Shown one piece after another: positions 25,780-34,232 of a stretch of DNA of 64,000 nt. Location of the stretch: positions 1 through 64,000 of the forward strand of contig JAEWOA010000242.1 of the NCBI GenBank assembly GCA_023461115.1. Direction: 5' to 3'. The DNA comes from Actinomycetes bacterium. Lineage in GTDB: Bacteria > Actinomycetota > Actinomycetes > Actinomycetales > Cellulomonadaceae. The translations under genes were made by a program, and so were the position numbers. How positions within the stretch are numbered: the stretch's first letter is position 1; each line of letters begins with the position of its first letter. The notes beneath the pieces were generated by a model, which was not told the DNA's origin, ran no database searches, and saw nothing but the letters and a program-made list of their open reading frames with translations.

Positions 25780-27002
25780 TGGCGGCCACCGACACCCGGG
25801 CGTTCGAGTACGCGGTCCGGGACAAGAGCGGAAAGCTGGTCAAGGGCCGCGTCGAGGCGCCGAACCAGGCAGCGGTCGCCAAGCGCCTGCGGGAGATGGG
25901 CCTGGCCGCGGTCTCCATCAGCGAGGTCAGCACCGGGGGCATGAACCGGGAGATCAGCTTCGGCAGCCAGGTGGGGCTCAAGGACCTAGCGGTCATGGCG
26001 CGCCAGCTCTCGACGATGATCGACTCGGGGCTGTCCCTGCTGCGCGCGCTCTCGATCCTCGCGGAGCAGACCGAGAACAAGGCATTGGCCAAGGTCGTCG
26101 CGCAGGTGCGCAACGAGGTCGAGGTCGGCACGGCCTTCTCCGTCGCGCTCAACAAGCACGCGGAGATCTTCCCGCCGCTGATGATCAACATGGTCAAGGC
26201 GGGCGAGGTCGGCGGCTTCCTCGACAAGTCGCTCGTGTCGGTCGCCGACAACTTCGAGGCGGAGGTCAAGCTCCGGGGCAAGATCAAGTCCGCCATGACC
26301 TACCCGGTGATCGTGTTCATCGTCGCGATCCTCGCCACGATCGGCATGCTCCTGTTCATCGTTCCGGTGTTCGCCGGCATGTTCACCCAACTCGGTGGCA
26401 CGCTGCCGCTTCCGACGGCGATCCTCATGAAGATGGCGGAGCTGACCAAGATCACGATCGTGCCGACGATCATCGGGCTCGTGGTCTTCTCGGTGTGGTG
26501 GGGGCGGCACAAGAACGACAAGTCGGTGCGGGAACGCCTCGACCCTCTCAAGCTCAGGCTGCCGGTGTTCGGCAACCTCTTCACCAAGATCGCGGTCGCG
26601 CGGTTCACCCGGAACTTCGGCACCATGCTCAGCTCAGGCGTGCCGCTGTTGCAGGCCCTCGAGGTGGTCGGGGAGACCAGCGGCAACGTCGTGATCGAGC
26701 ACGCCGCGATGGCCGTGCAAGAGTCGGTGCGGCGCGGTGAGTCGCTCGCCGGCCCGCTCTCGCAGCACCCGGTGTTCCCGCCGATGGTGGTGCAGATGAT
26801 GGCGGTCGGTGAGGACACGGGCGCGCTCGATACCATGCTGGGCAAGGTGGCCGACTTCTACGACCAAGAGGTCGAGGCCACCACCGATCAGCTCACCAGC
26901 CTGATCGAGCCGCTCATGATCGTCGTCATCGGCTCGATCATCGGCACGATGGTCATCGCGATGTACATGCCGATCTTCGGGGTCTTCAACCTCATCAACT
27001 GA
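25779..27002 (+). CDS. pilC: Type IV pilus inner-membrane platform protein PilC
   Basis: A 407-residue GspF/PilC protein that anchors the ATPases to the pilus base. It has two GspF domains with typical motifs (ARQLSTMIDSGLSLLRALSIL, then RNFGTMLSSGVPLLQALEVV) and three membrane helices, the last at the C-terminus. The ATG shares one base with the pilT stop (TGATG). It is followed by a strong terminator. Confidence 0.94.
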   Translation: MAATDTRAFEYAVRDKSGKLVKGRVEAPNQAAVAKRLREMGLAAVSISEVSTGGMNREISFGSQVGLKDLAVMARQLSTMIDSGLSLLRALSILAEQTENKALAKVVAQVRNEVEVGTAFSVALNKHAEIFPPLMINMVKAGEVGGFLDKSLVSVADNFEAEVKLRGKIKSAMTYPVIVFIVAILATIGMLLFIVPVFAGMFTQLGGTLPLPTAILMKMAELTKITIVPTIIGLVVFSVWWGRHKNDKSVRERLDPLKLRLPVFGNLFTKIAVARFTRNFGTMLSSGVPLLQALEVVGETSGNVVIEHAAMAVQESVRRGESLAGPLSQHPVFPPMVVQMMAVGEDTGALDTMLGKVADFYDQEVEATTDQLTSLIEPLMIVVIGSIIGTMVIAMYMPIFGVFNLIN

Positions 27003-27010
27003 CACGGCGT

Positions 27011-27053
27011 GAATCCCCCACTCGGCCCAGCGCTAGGGCCGAGTGGGGGATTC
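27011..27053 (+). terminator. Terminator after pilC
   Basis: A perfect 18-base stem (27011-27028 with 27036-27053) around a 7-base loop, followed by TTT, nine bases after the pilC stop. It separates pilBTC from pilA. Confidence 0.9.
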
Positions 27054-27216
27054 TTTGCGTGCCGGATCATGCGCCGATCGGGTGAATGTCATGGCTTCGG
27101 GAACTGTGGCTCAAGGTGCGCGGCCGGCCGGTCGATAGCCGCTGTGCAGGACTGAACCGGCCCCGGCCGGACCGAGATTGACACCTTTCATGCCACTCGA
27201 CTCCCAGGAGCACAAA

Positions 27217-27669
27217 ATGATGGCTCGCATCCGCAAGTCCATGGAGCAGAAGGACCAGGGCTTCACCCTGATCGAGCTCCTCGTCGTCATGATCATCATC
27301 GGCATCCTCGCGGCGATCGCGATCCCGGTGTTCCTCAACCAGCGCGCCAAGGCTCGCGACACCTCCACCAAGGCCGACGTCTCGACCGTCGGCAAGGAGA
27401 TCGCGACGTACTACGTCGACGGCACCGACGCCCTGGCGATCACGCAGGCCGGTGGTGCGGGCACCGACATCACCATCACGGACGGCGACGCGTACACCGC
27501 GACGATCAAGGTCTCGAACGGGACGGAACTGACGACCGACGGCGACGCTATCGTGAGCGACACGGAGTGGTGTGTCGCACTGACCAACGAAGCCGGTCAG
27601 AAGCAGGACTACGAGTACTCGGTCAACGGCGGCCTCGCCGAGGGCGACTGTGGGGCGGCCACCCCGTAG
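27217..27669 (+). CDS. pilA: Major type IV pilin PilA
   Basis: A 150-residue prepilin. A short basic leader (MMARIRKSMEQKDQG) ends at the prepilin peptidase site G-FTLIELLVV with Glu5, followed by a classic hydrophobic helix (MIIIGILAAIAIPVFLNQRAKAR) and a small globular domain of ~95 residues with two cysteines, near 111 and 146, that could form the usual C-terminal disulfide. The ATG at 27217 (or 27220) follows AGGAG. It stands alone between two strong terminators, as expected for the abundant subunit. The leader contains a 7-base hairpin (GGCCGGT 27126-27132 with ACCGGCC 27156-27162). Confidence 0.95.
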   Translation: MMARIRKSMEQKDQGFTLIELLVVMIIIGILAAIAIPVFLNQRAKARDTSTKADVSTVGKEIATYYVDGTDALAITQAGGAGTDITITDGDAYTATIKVSNGTELTTDGDAIVSDTEWCVALTNEAGQKQDYEYSVNGGLAEGDCGAATP

Positions 27670-27688
27670 CGGTGACGCATGAGTGACT

Positions 27689-27728
27689 AAGAATGGGCGG
27701 GCACCCTGGGTGCCCGCCCATTCTTTTC
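27689..27728 (+). terminator. Terminator after pilA
   Basis: A perfect 17-base stem AAGAATGGGCGGGCACC/GGTGCCCGCCCATTCTT with the tri-loop CTG, running into a T-rich end (TTCTTTT). Confidence 0.9.
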
Positions 27729-27762
27729 ACCCTCACACGTCGCATTTGTCGTAAATGGTGAC

Positions 27763-27791
27763 TTGACGGCCTTACGCCCCCACGGGACGAT
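27763..27791 (+). promoter_or_regulatory. Promoter of the minor-pilin operon
   Basis: TTGACG (27763-27768) and GACGAT (27786-27791) with exactly 17-base spacing, downstream of the pilA terminator and 62 bases before the first minor-pilin start. Confidence 0.5.
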
Positions 27792-27799
27792 TCCTCTGC

Positions 27800-27834
27800 A
27801 TTCCCACGTGGATTCCCACGGGTGATCCCCGTGG
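27800..27834 (+). repeat. Direct repeat and hairpin in the minor-pilin leader
   Basis: ATTCCCACG occurs twice 12 bases apart (27800-27808 and 27812-27820). The second copy is part of a 7-base hairpin CCACGGG-TGATC-CCCGTGG (27816-27834). It lies in the predicted 5' leader, 18 bases before the ATG at 27853. Confidence 0.45.
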
Positions 27835-27852
27835 CTCGTCGAGGGGCAAGGC

Positions 27853-28917
27853 ATGAGCACACGGCAGGGGCGCCGGAATGTCGGCGACGCGGGCTTCACT
27901 ATGGTGGAGCTCGTCGTCGCCATGGTGGTGCTCGGCATTCTCGCCATGGCGATCGTCGGCATGGTGTTGCAGACGCAGCAGCTCGGCGTGGCAAACCGCT
28001 CGAGGATCGCCGCGGCGAATCTCGCGGCACGCGAGATCGACATCGTGCGGGAGCGGTTCTCGAGCGACAAGCTGGCGCCGGTCGAGATCGCCGATCAGGG
28101 CACCGTGACGAACCCGAACCCGTTGCGCGGGCAGGTCGCCGGCGAGCCGCTCGTCGTGGATGGCAAGGCGTACACGGTGAAGCGGACGAGCGCCTGGAAC
28201 CTGCTGGGGTCGGCGAAGTCGGCGTGCGACGGTGGTTCGCTGGTGAGTTTCCCGACGCTCCGTGTCGACGTCGAGGTGACCTGGAAGGACATGGGCGCCA
28301 TCGCCCCAGTCCGGGCCTCGACCGCGATCGCGCCGAGCAAGGACGCGAACATCCGCGGGACGTCGGCGTACGTCGCCGTGCACGTCGTCGACGCCGCCGG
28401 GAAGCCGAACGTCGGCCGCGCAGTGACCGTCTACTCGGCGGCAGAGTCGCGCACCGGCGTGACCGACCCGTCAGGATGCGCTGTCATCCAGGTGCACCCG
28501 GCGGCGGGCGCCGGCACGTCGTTCATGGCGAAGCTCGGGGACCCGGGCTATGTGGACGTCGCCAACACCGCGGCGCCCGAGAAGATCGTCGGCGTGGTCA
28601 TGCGTGGCGCACTCAGCAACGCCGTGACGTTCGCGTACGACCGCTCCGCGTCGGTCAAGCTGCGCTTCGTGGACAGCGAGGGCGCGCTCGTCGCGGACTC
28701 CCGCATCGCCGGCGAGCCATTCACGCTGGTCGCCTCCGAGTTCGCCGGGGCTTCGGGCTCCACGCTCATCGTCGCGACCGGGGCCACCATGCAGCTCGAC
28801 GACCTGTGGCCCACCCGGTACGGCGCGTACTACGGCTCGGTGGCGCCAGCCGGCGGCTACCCCGTGGTCGTCGGCGGCGGCCCGTCGATTCCGACGATCA
28901 GCGTGGAGGTGCCCTGA
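27853..28917 (+). CDS. Minor pilin with Ig/carboxypeptidase-regulatory-like domain
   Basis: A 354-residue prepilin-like protein. It has a leader, the processing site G-FTMVELVVAM and a hydrophobic helix (residues ~15-38). From ~165 on there is a beta-sandwich module with the phrasing of a carboxypeptidase-regulatory/Ig fold (VAVHVVDAAGKPNVGRAVTV, then TDPSGCAVIQV). Such a large C-terminal domain suggests a tip or initiating subunit that presents an adhesive domain. First gene of the minor-pilin operon; its stop shares one base with the next start. Confidence 0.85.
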   Translation: MSTRQGRRNVGDAGFTMVELVVAMVVLGILAMAIVGMVLQTQQLGVANRSRIAAANLAAREIDIVRERFSSDKLAPVEIADQGTVTNPNPLRGQVAGEPLVVDGKAYTVKRTSAWNLLGSAKSACDGGSLVSFPTLRVDVEVTWKDMGAIAPVRASTAIAPSKDANIRGTSAYVAVHVVDAAGKPNVGRAVTVYSAAESRTGVTDPSGCAVIQVHPAAGAGTSFMAKLGDPGYVDVANTAAPEKIVGVVMRGALSNAVTFAYDRSASVKLRFVDSEGALVADSRIAGEPFTLVASEFAGASGSTLIVATGATMQLDDLWPTRYGAYYGSVAPAGGYPVVVGGGPSIPTISVEVP

Positions 28918-29669
28918 TGCGTCGAATGAGTTCCCGGCCGCAGGGGGAGCGCGGCACGACGCTCGCGGAGCTTCTGGTCAGCATGACGATCTTCTCCGTG
29001 ATCATGGCTGCGGTGCTCGCCATCGCGATCGGCTACCACCGGGTCAGCGCGCAGAACATCGCGCGGCAGGACCAGCTCGACGTCGCCCGCGTCGCCAGCG
29101 AGCGGCTCGCGAAGGTCGTGCGCACCGCGGTGAAGCCCAGCCAGCTGATGTCGTGCGGCAACTCGACCTGCGACGCCATCGACTCGTTCATCACCGCGGA
29201 TGCGACGAGCATGAAGTTCTACGCCAACCTCGAGAACGGCGGAAACCTCGTCGGGCCCAGCCAGGTGACCTACCAGGTCGTCAGCACCGCTGCTGGCGTG
29301 GGCAACCTCGTCGAGCGCGTGCAGCGTCCCGACTCGCCGACCGCGACGGTGAACGGGTACGTCTACTGCGACGCGTCGGCAGTGGGCGCATCGCCCGCGT
29401 GCAAGGCGCGCTTGACGACACGCACGCTCGCGACGGGCGTCCGCGTCGACGGCGAGTCGCCGCTGTTCGCCTACTACGGCGACGTCGGCGGCGAGCTCGA
29501 CACGGACCGCTCGGGCCTGACGGCGAGCGAGATCGAGCACGTGCTCTCGATCGAGGTCACTCTCCAGGTCCAGAGCGACTCGCCCACCAAGCCTGGCCCC
29601 ACCACGTACATCCAGCGCATCCTCATGCCGAACTCGCAGGCCGTGCTCCGGCCGGGGGAGGACTCATGA
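28917..29669 (+). CDS. Minor pilin, PilW/PilJ-like
   Basis: A 250-residue prepilin-like protein with leader MRRMSSRPQGERG and a mature N-terminus TTLAELLVSMTIFSVIMAAV (Thr in place of the usual Phe at +1, Glu5 kept). Four cysteines in the globular domain could form two disulfides. The ATG overlaps the previous stop (TGATG) and the stop overlaps the next start (ATGA). Confidence 0.83.
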   Translation: MRRMSSRPQGERGTTLAELLVSMTIFSVIMAAVLAIAIGYHRVSAQNIARQDQLDVARVASERLAKVVRTAVKPSQLMSCGNSTCDAIDSFITADATSMKFYANLENGGNLVGPSQVTYQVVSTAAGVGNLVERVQRPDSPTATVNGYVYCDASAVGASPACKARLTTRTLATGVRVDGESPLFAYYGDVGGELDTDRSGLTASEIEHVLSIEVTLQVQSDSPTKPGPTTYIQRILMPNSQAVLRPGEDS

Positions 29670-31618
29670 TCCGCCGTCCATCATTCGCCTCCTCAGCGAA
29701 CCGTCGACTGTTGGCGCTGAGGCGGCGTCCGGACCAGGAGCAGGGCTCGATCCTCGTCGTCGTCGTCGGCTCCATGCTGATCCTCGGGATGTTCGCGACG
29801 GTGGGCTTCGCGTACTCGATGAGCAGTCAGCGGTTCGCGCGTCACGACCAGGACTACCTGGCGGCGATGGCCGCGGCCCAGTCCGGGGTCGAGGACTTCA
29901 TCAGCCGCCTCAACGGCGCCGACACCTACGCCTACAGCCCGGACTGCACCAATCTGGCGTGGGAGGGGCCGATGGACCCCGCTGCCAACACGTGTGGCTG
30001 GACGACGACGACGGCGCCCGGCTGGCTGCCGGTCTCGCCCGGCGTCACCGACCCGACCGCGCCGCACTACCACTACTCCGTGGACTCGTCGCAGCGCAAC
30101 CAGGGGACCTATCGCCTGCTGGTCACAGGACGGGTGAACGGCGTCTACCGGTCGATCGACACGACCGTGGGCAAGGGCGGCTCCACCGACTACGTCTACT
30201 ACACCGACTTCGAGTCGGCCGACCCCAAGAACGTCCAGGCCTACCCGCCGAGCGGCACCGGCAAGGTGGAGTGCGGCAAGAACGGCTCGGAGTTCGCCCG
30301 CTACTGGCACTCGTCGCCCTCGCGCAGCGGCCAGGGCTGCGTGGAGATCACGTTCGTCGGCGGCGACCGCCTCGACGGTGAGGTGTTCACCAACGACAGC
30401 ATCTACGCCTCGCTGAAGGGCGGCGTGAAGCCCGTATTCCTCGAGCAGGTGTACACCAGCGACCGCAAGTGCCTTTCGGCGACGGCAGCCTCGAGCACCT
30501 GGGAGCCGAACTGCCTGCGCTCGGGCGGCGTCGCGGACTTCAGCGGCAAGCAGCCGAAGTACCACGACCCGTTCTACCTGCCCGACAACTCGGCGGCATT
30601 CGCCGATCTCCCTGGCTGCCACTACTACGGGTCCACCCGCATCCTGTTCAACCAGAACGGCACCATGACGGTCTGGAACAAGAAGACGGTCAACAAGAGT
30701 GTGGCCCCTCTCGCCGTCGCAGCGGCTGGCGGGACGAAGCCGGCGTGCGGCACTCTCACGCAGCTCGACTCGGCGTCCGGCGCGACGGTGGCCGTGCCGA
30801 CCGAGCAGACGATCTACGTCGCGGCCTCCACGGCAACGCCCCGCCAGTGCTACGCAGGCGAGCTGGGCGGGCCCTCCGGCGCGACGCTCCCGGTGGGCAC
30901 CTTCAGCTCGACGGCCGCGAGCGGCCCGACCTCGGCCAGTTCCACGTACGACGCGGACGTCACGATGCTCGAGACCACCAAGTACTGCGCCGAGGGCAAC
31001 CTCTACGTGGAGGGCGTGGTGAAGGGGCGGGTCACGCTCGCGGCCGCGCAGTCGATCGTCGCGATCGGGGACGTCGTGCTCGCGGGTGGCCGTGCCATGA
31101 CCAGCCCGGACATGGTCGGCATGGTCGCGACCAACTCGGTCGAGGTGTTCCACCCCCGCAAGGGCGTGATGCGGTCCCAGGGCGAGTGCACCAAGTACAA
31201 CGGCGACGGGACATGCAAGACGCGGAGCACCACCAAGTTCCAGTGGGTCGGCACGCTCGACTCGACGACGCTGGGCGAAGTCTCGAACTGGCCGCGCCGG
31301 TTCAAGGAGCCCGGGGCCGGGTCGTACACGCCGACCAAGGGAATCATGGTCACCGCGGCGGTACAGACGCTCCTGCACTCGTTCTACGTGCAGCAGTACG
31401 CGGTGGGCGGCGAGAAGGGGGATTTGACCGTGTACGGCTCGCTCGCCCAGCGCTGGCGCGGCATTGTCGGCCAGGGCGAGAACGGCTACTCGAAGGACTA
31501 CCGCTACGACCGGCGCCTGCAGTTCGCGACGCCGCCCTACTTCCCGAAGTGGGCCAACGCCCGGTACACGCTGCGATACTCCGGCGAGGTGAGCACGCCG
31601 CCGGCCGCGCGCCCGTGA
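29666..31618 (+). CDS. Large PilX-like pilus assembly protein
   Basis: A 650-residue protein with a PilX-type N-terminus: basic leader, then QGSILVVVVGSMLILGMFAT as a single membrane helix and a helical AAAQSGVEDFISRL. The remaining ~550 residues are extracytoplasmic, beta-rich and contain about 12 cysteines. The segment near 450-500 (GNLYVEGVVKGRVTLAAAQS, then GMVATNSVEVFHP) matches the repeating-strand domain often found in PilX-like proteins. Probably a pilus tip or assembly component. Confidence 0.8.
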   Translation: MIRRPSFASSANRRLLALRRRPDQEQGSILVVVVGSMLILGMFATVGFAYSMSSQRFARHDQDYLAAMAAAQSGVEDFISRLNGADTYAYSPDCTNLAWEGPMDPAANTCGWTTTTAPGWLPVSPGVTDPTAPHYHYSVDSSQRNQGTYRLLVTGRVNGVYRSIDTTVGKGGSTDYVYYTDFESADPKNVQAYPPSGTGKVECGKNGSEFARYWHSSPSRSGQGCVEITFVGGDRLDGEVFTNDSIYASLKGGVKPVFLEQVYTSDRKCLSATAASSTWEPNCLRSGGVADFSGKQPKYHDPFYLPDNSAAFADLPGCHYYGSTRILFNQNGTMTVWNKKTVNKSVAPLAVAAAGGTKPACGTLTQLDSASGATVAVPTEQTIYVAASTATPRQCYAGELGGPSGATLPVGTFSSTAASGPTSASSTYDADVTMLETTKYCAEGNLYVEGVVKGRVTLAAAQSIVAIGDVVLAGGRAMTSPDMVGMVATNSVEVFHPRKGVMRSQGECTKYNGDGTCKTRSTTKFQWVGTLDSTTLGEVSNWPRRFKEPGAGSYTPTKGIMVTAAVQTLLHSFYVQQYAVGGEKGDLTVYGSLAQRWRGIVGQGENGYSKDYRYDRRLQFATPPYFPKWANARYTLRYSGEVSTPPAARP

Positions 31619-31763
31619 TGCGCCCGCTGCTGCCGCGCTAGGCGGAATGTCCCCGGGTGCCCTCAGATCAGACGAGCCAATTCCCGCTAACCGCTCATGC
31701 TGGGCTGCCCGCTTGCCGAAGGAGAGACGAAAGCGCAGGCCAGCGGAGCGGGAGGACAGGCCG

Positions 31764-33539
31764 TTGCAGCGAAAGGCGTTGCCACGCCAAGGCGAGGAAT
31801 CGGGCTTCACGCTCATCGAGCTCATCGTCGCGATGATGGTGATCGGCGGCGTGCTGCTCGGGCTCGCCGTCGTCCAGACGTCCGCGATGGTGACGACCGC
31901 CCAGTCCCGGCAGCGTGAGCAGGGCACCGCGATCGCCAACCAGGTGATGGAGCAGCTCCGCGCGCTGCCGTGGAACTCGCTGTCCAAGGGCCTGCACTCG
32001 TCGTACGCCGCGTCGGGGGCGGACGCCAACGTCACGAGCGGGCGCCTCCACCCCGCCGTGGAGCCCGGCATCGACGAGCTCCTCATCATCAGCACCGACC
32101 AGGGCACCGACCGCGCGCCGCTCTCAGGGGCCGGCGGCTCGAACGTCACGACCAGCCGCAGCCCGGCCGCGCCCGGCATCGTCTTCACCTCGCGCTCCTA
32201 CGTGACGCGGGCCGCGACGGGTGACGAGGCCCTGGGGCTCACTGTCATCACGACCTGGCGCGCCAACCAGACCAAGGACACGAAGTTCGTCGTGCTGCGC
32301 TCGCGCGCCTACTCGCCGAAGGGCGGATGTGGCGATGCGAGCAACCGGCCGTTCCTGGGCGCCTGTCAGGCGGTGCTCTCGGCGAGCGGCGGCGCCAACG
32401 GGCCGGTCGTCACGATCACCGCGGCCTTCGGTGGTGACGCCGGCGACCCCGCGGTGGACGCCACCACGCCGATCCTCCCCGGATCCGACACCACGATCGC
32501 GCTGATGCGGCTCGGTCAGGGCGGCACGAGCATGACGTCGCAGCAGGCCACGACCGTCGAGTCGCGGGTCCTGCACGCGGGAGGCTCGCTCTCCGCGGCA
32601 GGCTCGACCACGGCCGCGAGCTCGACCGGGGGCGTGGTCCTGAACAACGCCGCGTCGAACGACGTCGGCTCGGACGGCGCCGCGCCGCGCGACCCCGCGG
32701 ACGTGACGGGATCGGGCTCCGCGGCCAGCCTGACCTTCGGCTCGCCCCTGTTGGCGATGACGGTGCAGCCCGGCAGCGGCGCGTCGGGGAACGCCCGCGC
32801 CTCGACAGTCGCCTCGTGCCTCGCCGGAATCACCGCCGGCCAGGCCTGCGGCACCAGTCAGCTCTCGGGCTCGGCCTCCAGCAAGGTCAACCTGCGCGTG
32901 CTGGCCACTTCCTACGCGCTCGTGAGCATCGCGAACCCGGGCACGACCAGCGCGTTCGCCGGGCGCTTCACCTCAGCGCCGGGCGCGGCGGCAGTCGGGT
33001 GCACCGCGCTCACGGGCGCCGGGTGCGCGGCCGGAGGCGTCTCGCGGACCCTCGGCGACGTCCAGCTCGGCGGCGGCCCCTGGCCCGGCGTCACCGGTGG
33101 CCTCGTCAAGATCACGTCCTACGCCGACGCGACGCGCGTCGAGCGCGGCGCCTCGCAGCCGGCGGCCACCGACGTGACGAGCCGGTCAGGCGCCATCTCC
33201 TACTGGACCGGCAGCGGCTACTCGCTGCCGCTCAACCTCACGGCCACGACCAACACGACGATCACGGTGCCTCAGGTCGAGACGACCACCGCCACGGGCT
33301 ACACGATCCGCGCGAACGCGCGCATCACGGTCGAGCCCGCCTCCCGGCAGATCAGCGCCACCGACCCGACGGGATGCACCGGCTCCGGGTGCGCGATCTC
33401 CACGCAGTCCGGGCTCGTGTCCGTCGCCGTGCAGTACCGCATCAGGACTCCGTTGAACGAGATCGTGTCGTTCACCGTCAGCGCCACACTCGGCGGCTCG
33501 ACCGCGCAGGCGGCGTACAAGGTGGCGCCGAATGCGTGA
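31764..33539 (+). CDS. Large PilV-like minor pilin, TTG start
   Basis: A 591-residue prepilin with leader MQRKALPRQGEESG and FTLIELIVAMMVIGGVLLGL. The globular part is Ser/Thr/Gly/Ala-rich, of low complexity and likely beta-helical or linker-like. The start is the TTG at 31764, preceded by GGGAGG with 8-base spacing; starting earlier at 31647 would put an implausible 39-residue basic extension before the leader. It overlaps the next gene by eight bases. Confidence 0.8.
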   Translation: MQRKALPRQGEESGFTLIELIVAMMVIGGVLLGLAVVQTSAMVTTAQSRQREQGTAIANQVMEQLRALPWNSLSKGLHSSYAASGADANVTSGRLHPAVEPGIDELLIISTDQGTDRAPLSGAGGSNVTTSRSPAAPGIVFTSRSYVTRAATGDEALGLTVITTWRANQTKDTKFVVLRSRAYSPKGGCGDASNRPFLGACQAVLSASGGANGPVVTITAAFGGDAGDPAVDATTPILPGSDTTIALMRLGQGGTSMTSQQATTVESRVLHAGGSLSAAGSTTAASSTGGVVLNNAASNDVGSDGAAPRDPADVTGSGSAASLTFGSPLLAMTVQPGSGASGNARASTVASCLAGITAGQACGTSQLSGSASSKVNLRVLATSYALVSIANPGTTSAFAGRFTSAPGAAAVGCTALTGAGCAAGGVSRTLGDVQLGGGPWPGVTGGLVKITSYADATRVERGASQPAATDVTSRSGAISYWTGSGYSLPLNLTATTNTTITVPQVETTTATGYTIRANARITVEPASRQISATDPTGCTGSGCAISTQSGLVSVAVQYRIRTPLNEIVSFTVSATLGGSTAQAAYKVAPNA

Positions 33540-34221
33540 CGCGGTGCGACGAGTGCGCGAGCGGTCGCGCGAGGATGAGGGCTACACCCTCGTCGAGCTC
33601 ATCGTGGTGATGTCGATCTTCGTCGGCCTCATGGTGATCGTCTTCTCGGTCATGCTCCAGATGGCGCGCCAGACGAAGGACAACCTCGGCCGGACGGAGG
33701 CAGTCGACCAGGCGCGGATCGGCCTCATGCACATCGACCGTCAGGTCCGCTCCGGCAACGTGATCGCGGACCCGGCCACCGAGTCGTCGATCACCTCGGG
33801 CGTACCGCAGTACTACTCGCTGCGCGTCTACACGCAGACCGACGGCGTCTACCAGTGCGTGCAGTGGCGCGTCCGCTACCCGACGGGATCCACCTTCGGA
33901 CTGCTCGAGTACCGGTCGTGGAAGCCCGGCTGGCAGTCGACCGGTCTGGTGGACCCGTGGCGTGTCGTCGCGCGCGGCATCGTCAAGCCTGCGTCCGGCA
34001 CCGTCGTCGAGTCGGACCCCACCACGTGGCCGCCGTTCTTCGTCGAGCAGACCAATGCCGAGATGTCGTCGACCGCGCAGACCATCCGCGTGACGCTCCG
34101 GATGAAGGACCCGTCCCAGAGCGCGCAGGCGACGCCCTCTGTCGTGACCTCGACTCTCACGGGCCGCAACACCGTCTTCGGATACCCAGCCGACACCTGC
34201 AGTCCGGTGCCCGCGCAATGA
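33532..34221 (+). CDS. Minor pilin, PilW-like
   Basis: A 229-residue prepilin-like protein with leader MRDAVRRVRERSREDEG and processing site G-YTLVELIVVM (Tyr at +1, Glu5 kept), a hydrophobic helix, and QARIGLMHIDRQVRSGN typical of the PilW group. Globular domain of ~190 residues with two cysteines. The ATG overlaps the previous stop by eight bases. Confidence 0.84.
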   Translation: MRDAVRRVRERSREDEGYTLVELIVVMSIFVGLMVIVFSVMLQMARQTKDNLGRTEAVDQARIGLMHIDRQVRSGNVIADPATESSITSGVPQYYSLRVYTQTDGVYQCVQWRVRYPTGSTFGLLEYRSWKPGWQSTGLVDPWRVVARGIVKPASGTVVESDPTTWPPFFVEQTNAEMSSTAQTIRVTLRMKDPSQSAQATPSVVTSTLTGRNTVFGYPADTCSPVPAQ

Positions 34222-34232
34222 CAGGAGAACCC

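Noticed and set aside
27054..27216. Possible cyclic-di-GMP riboswitch before pilA
   Set aside because: The conserved core segments of the known classes are not present; only a simple short hairpin is visible.
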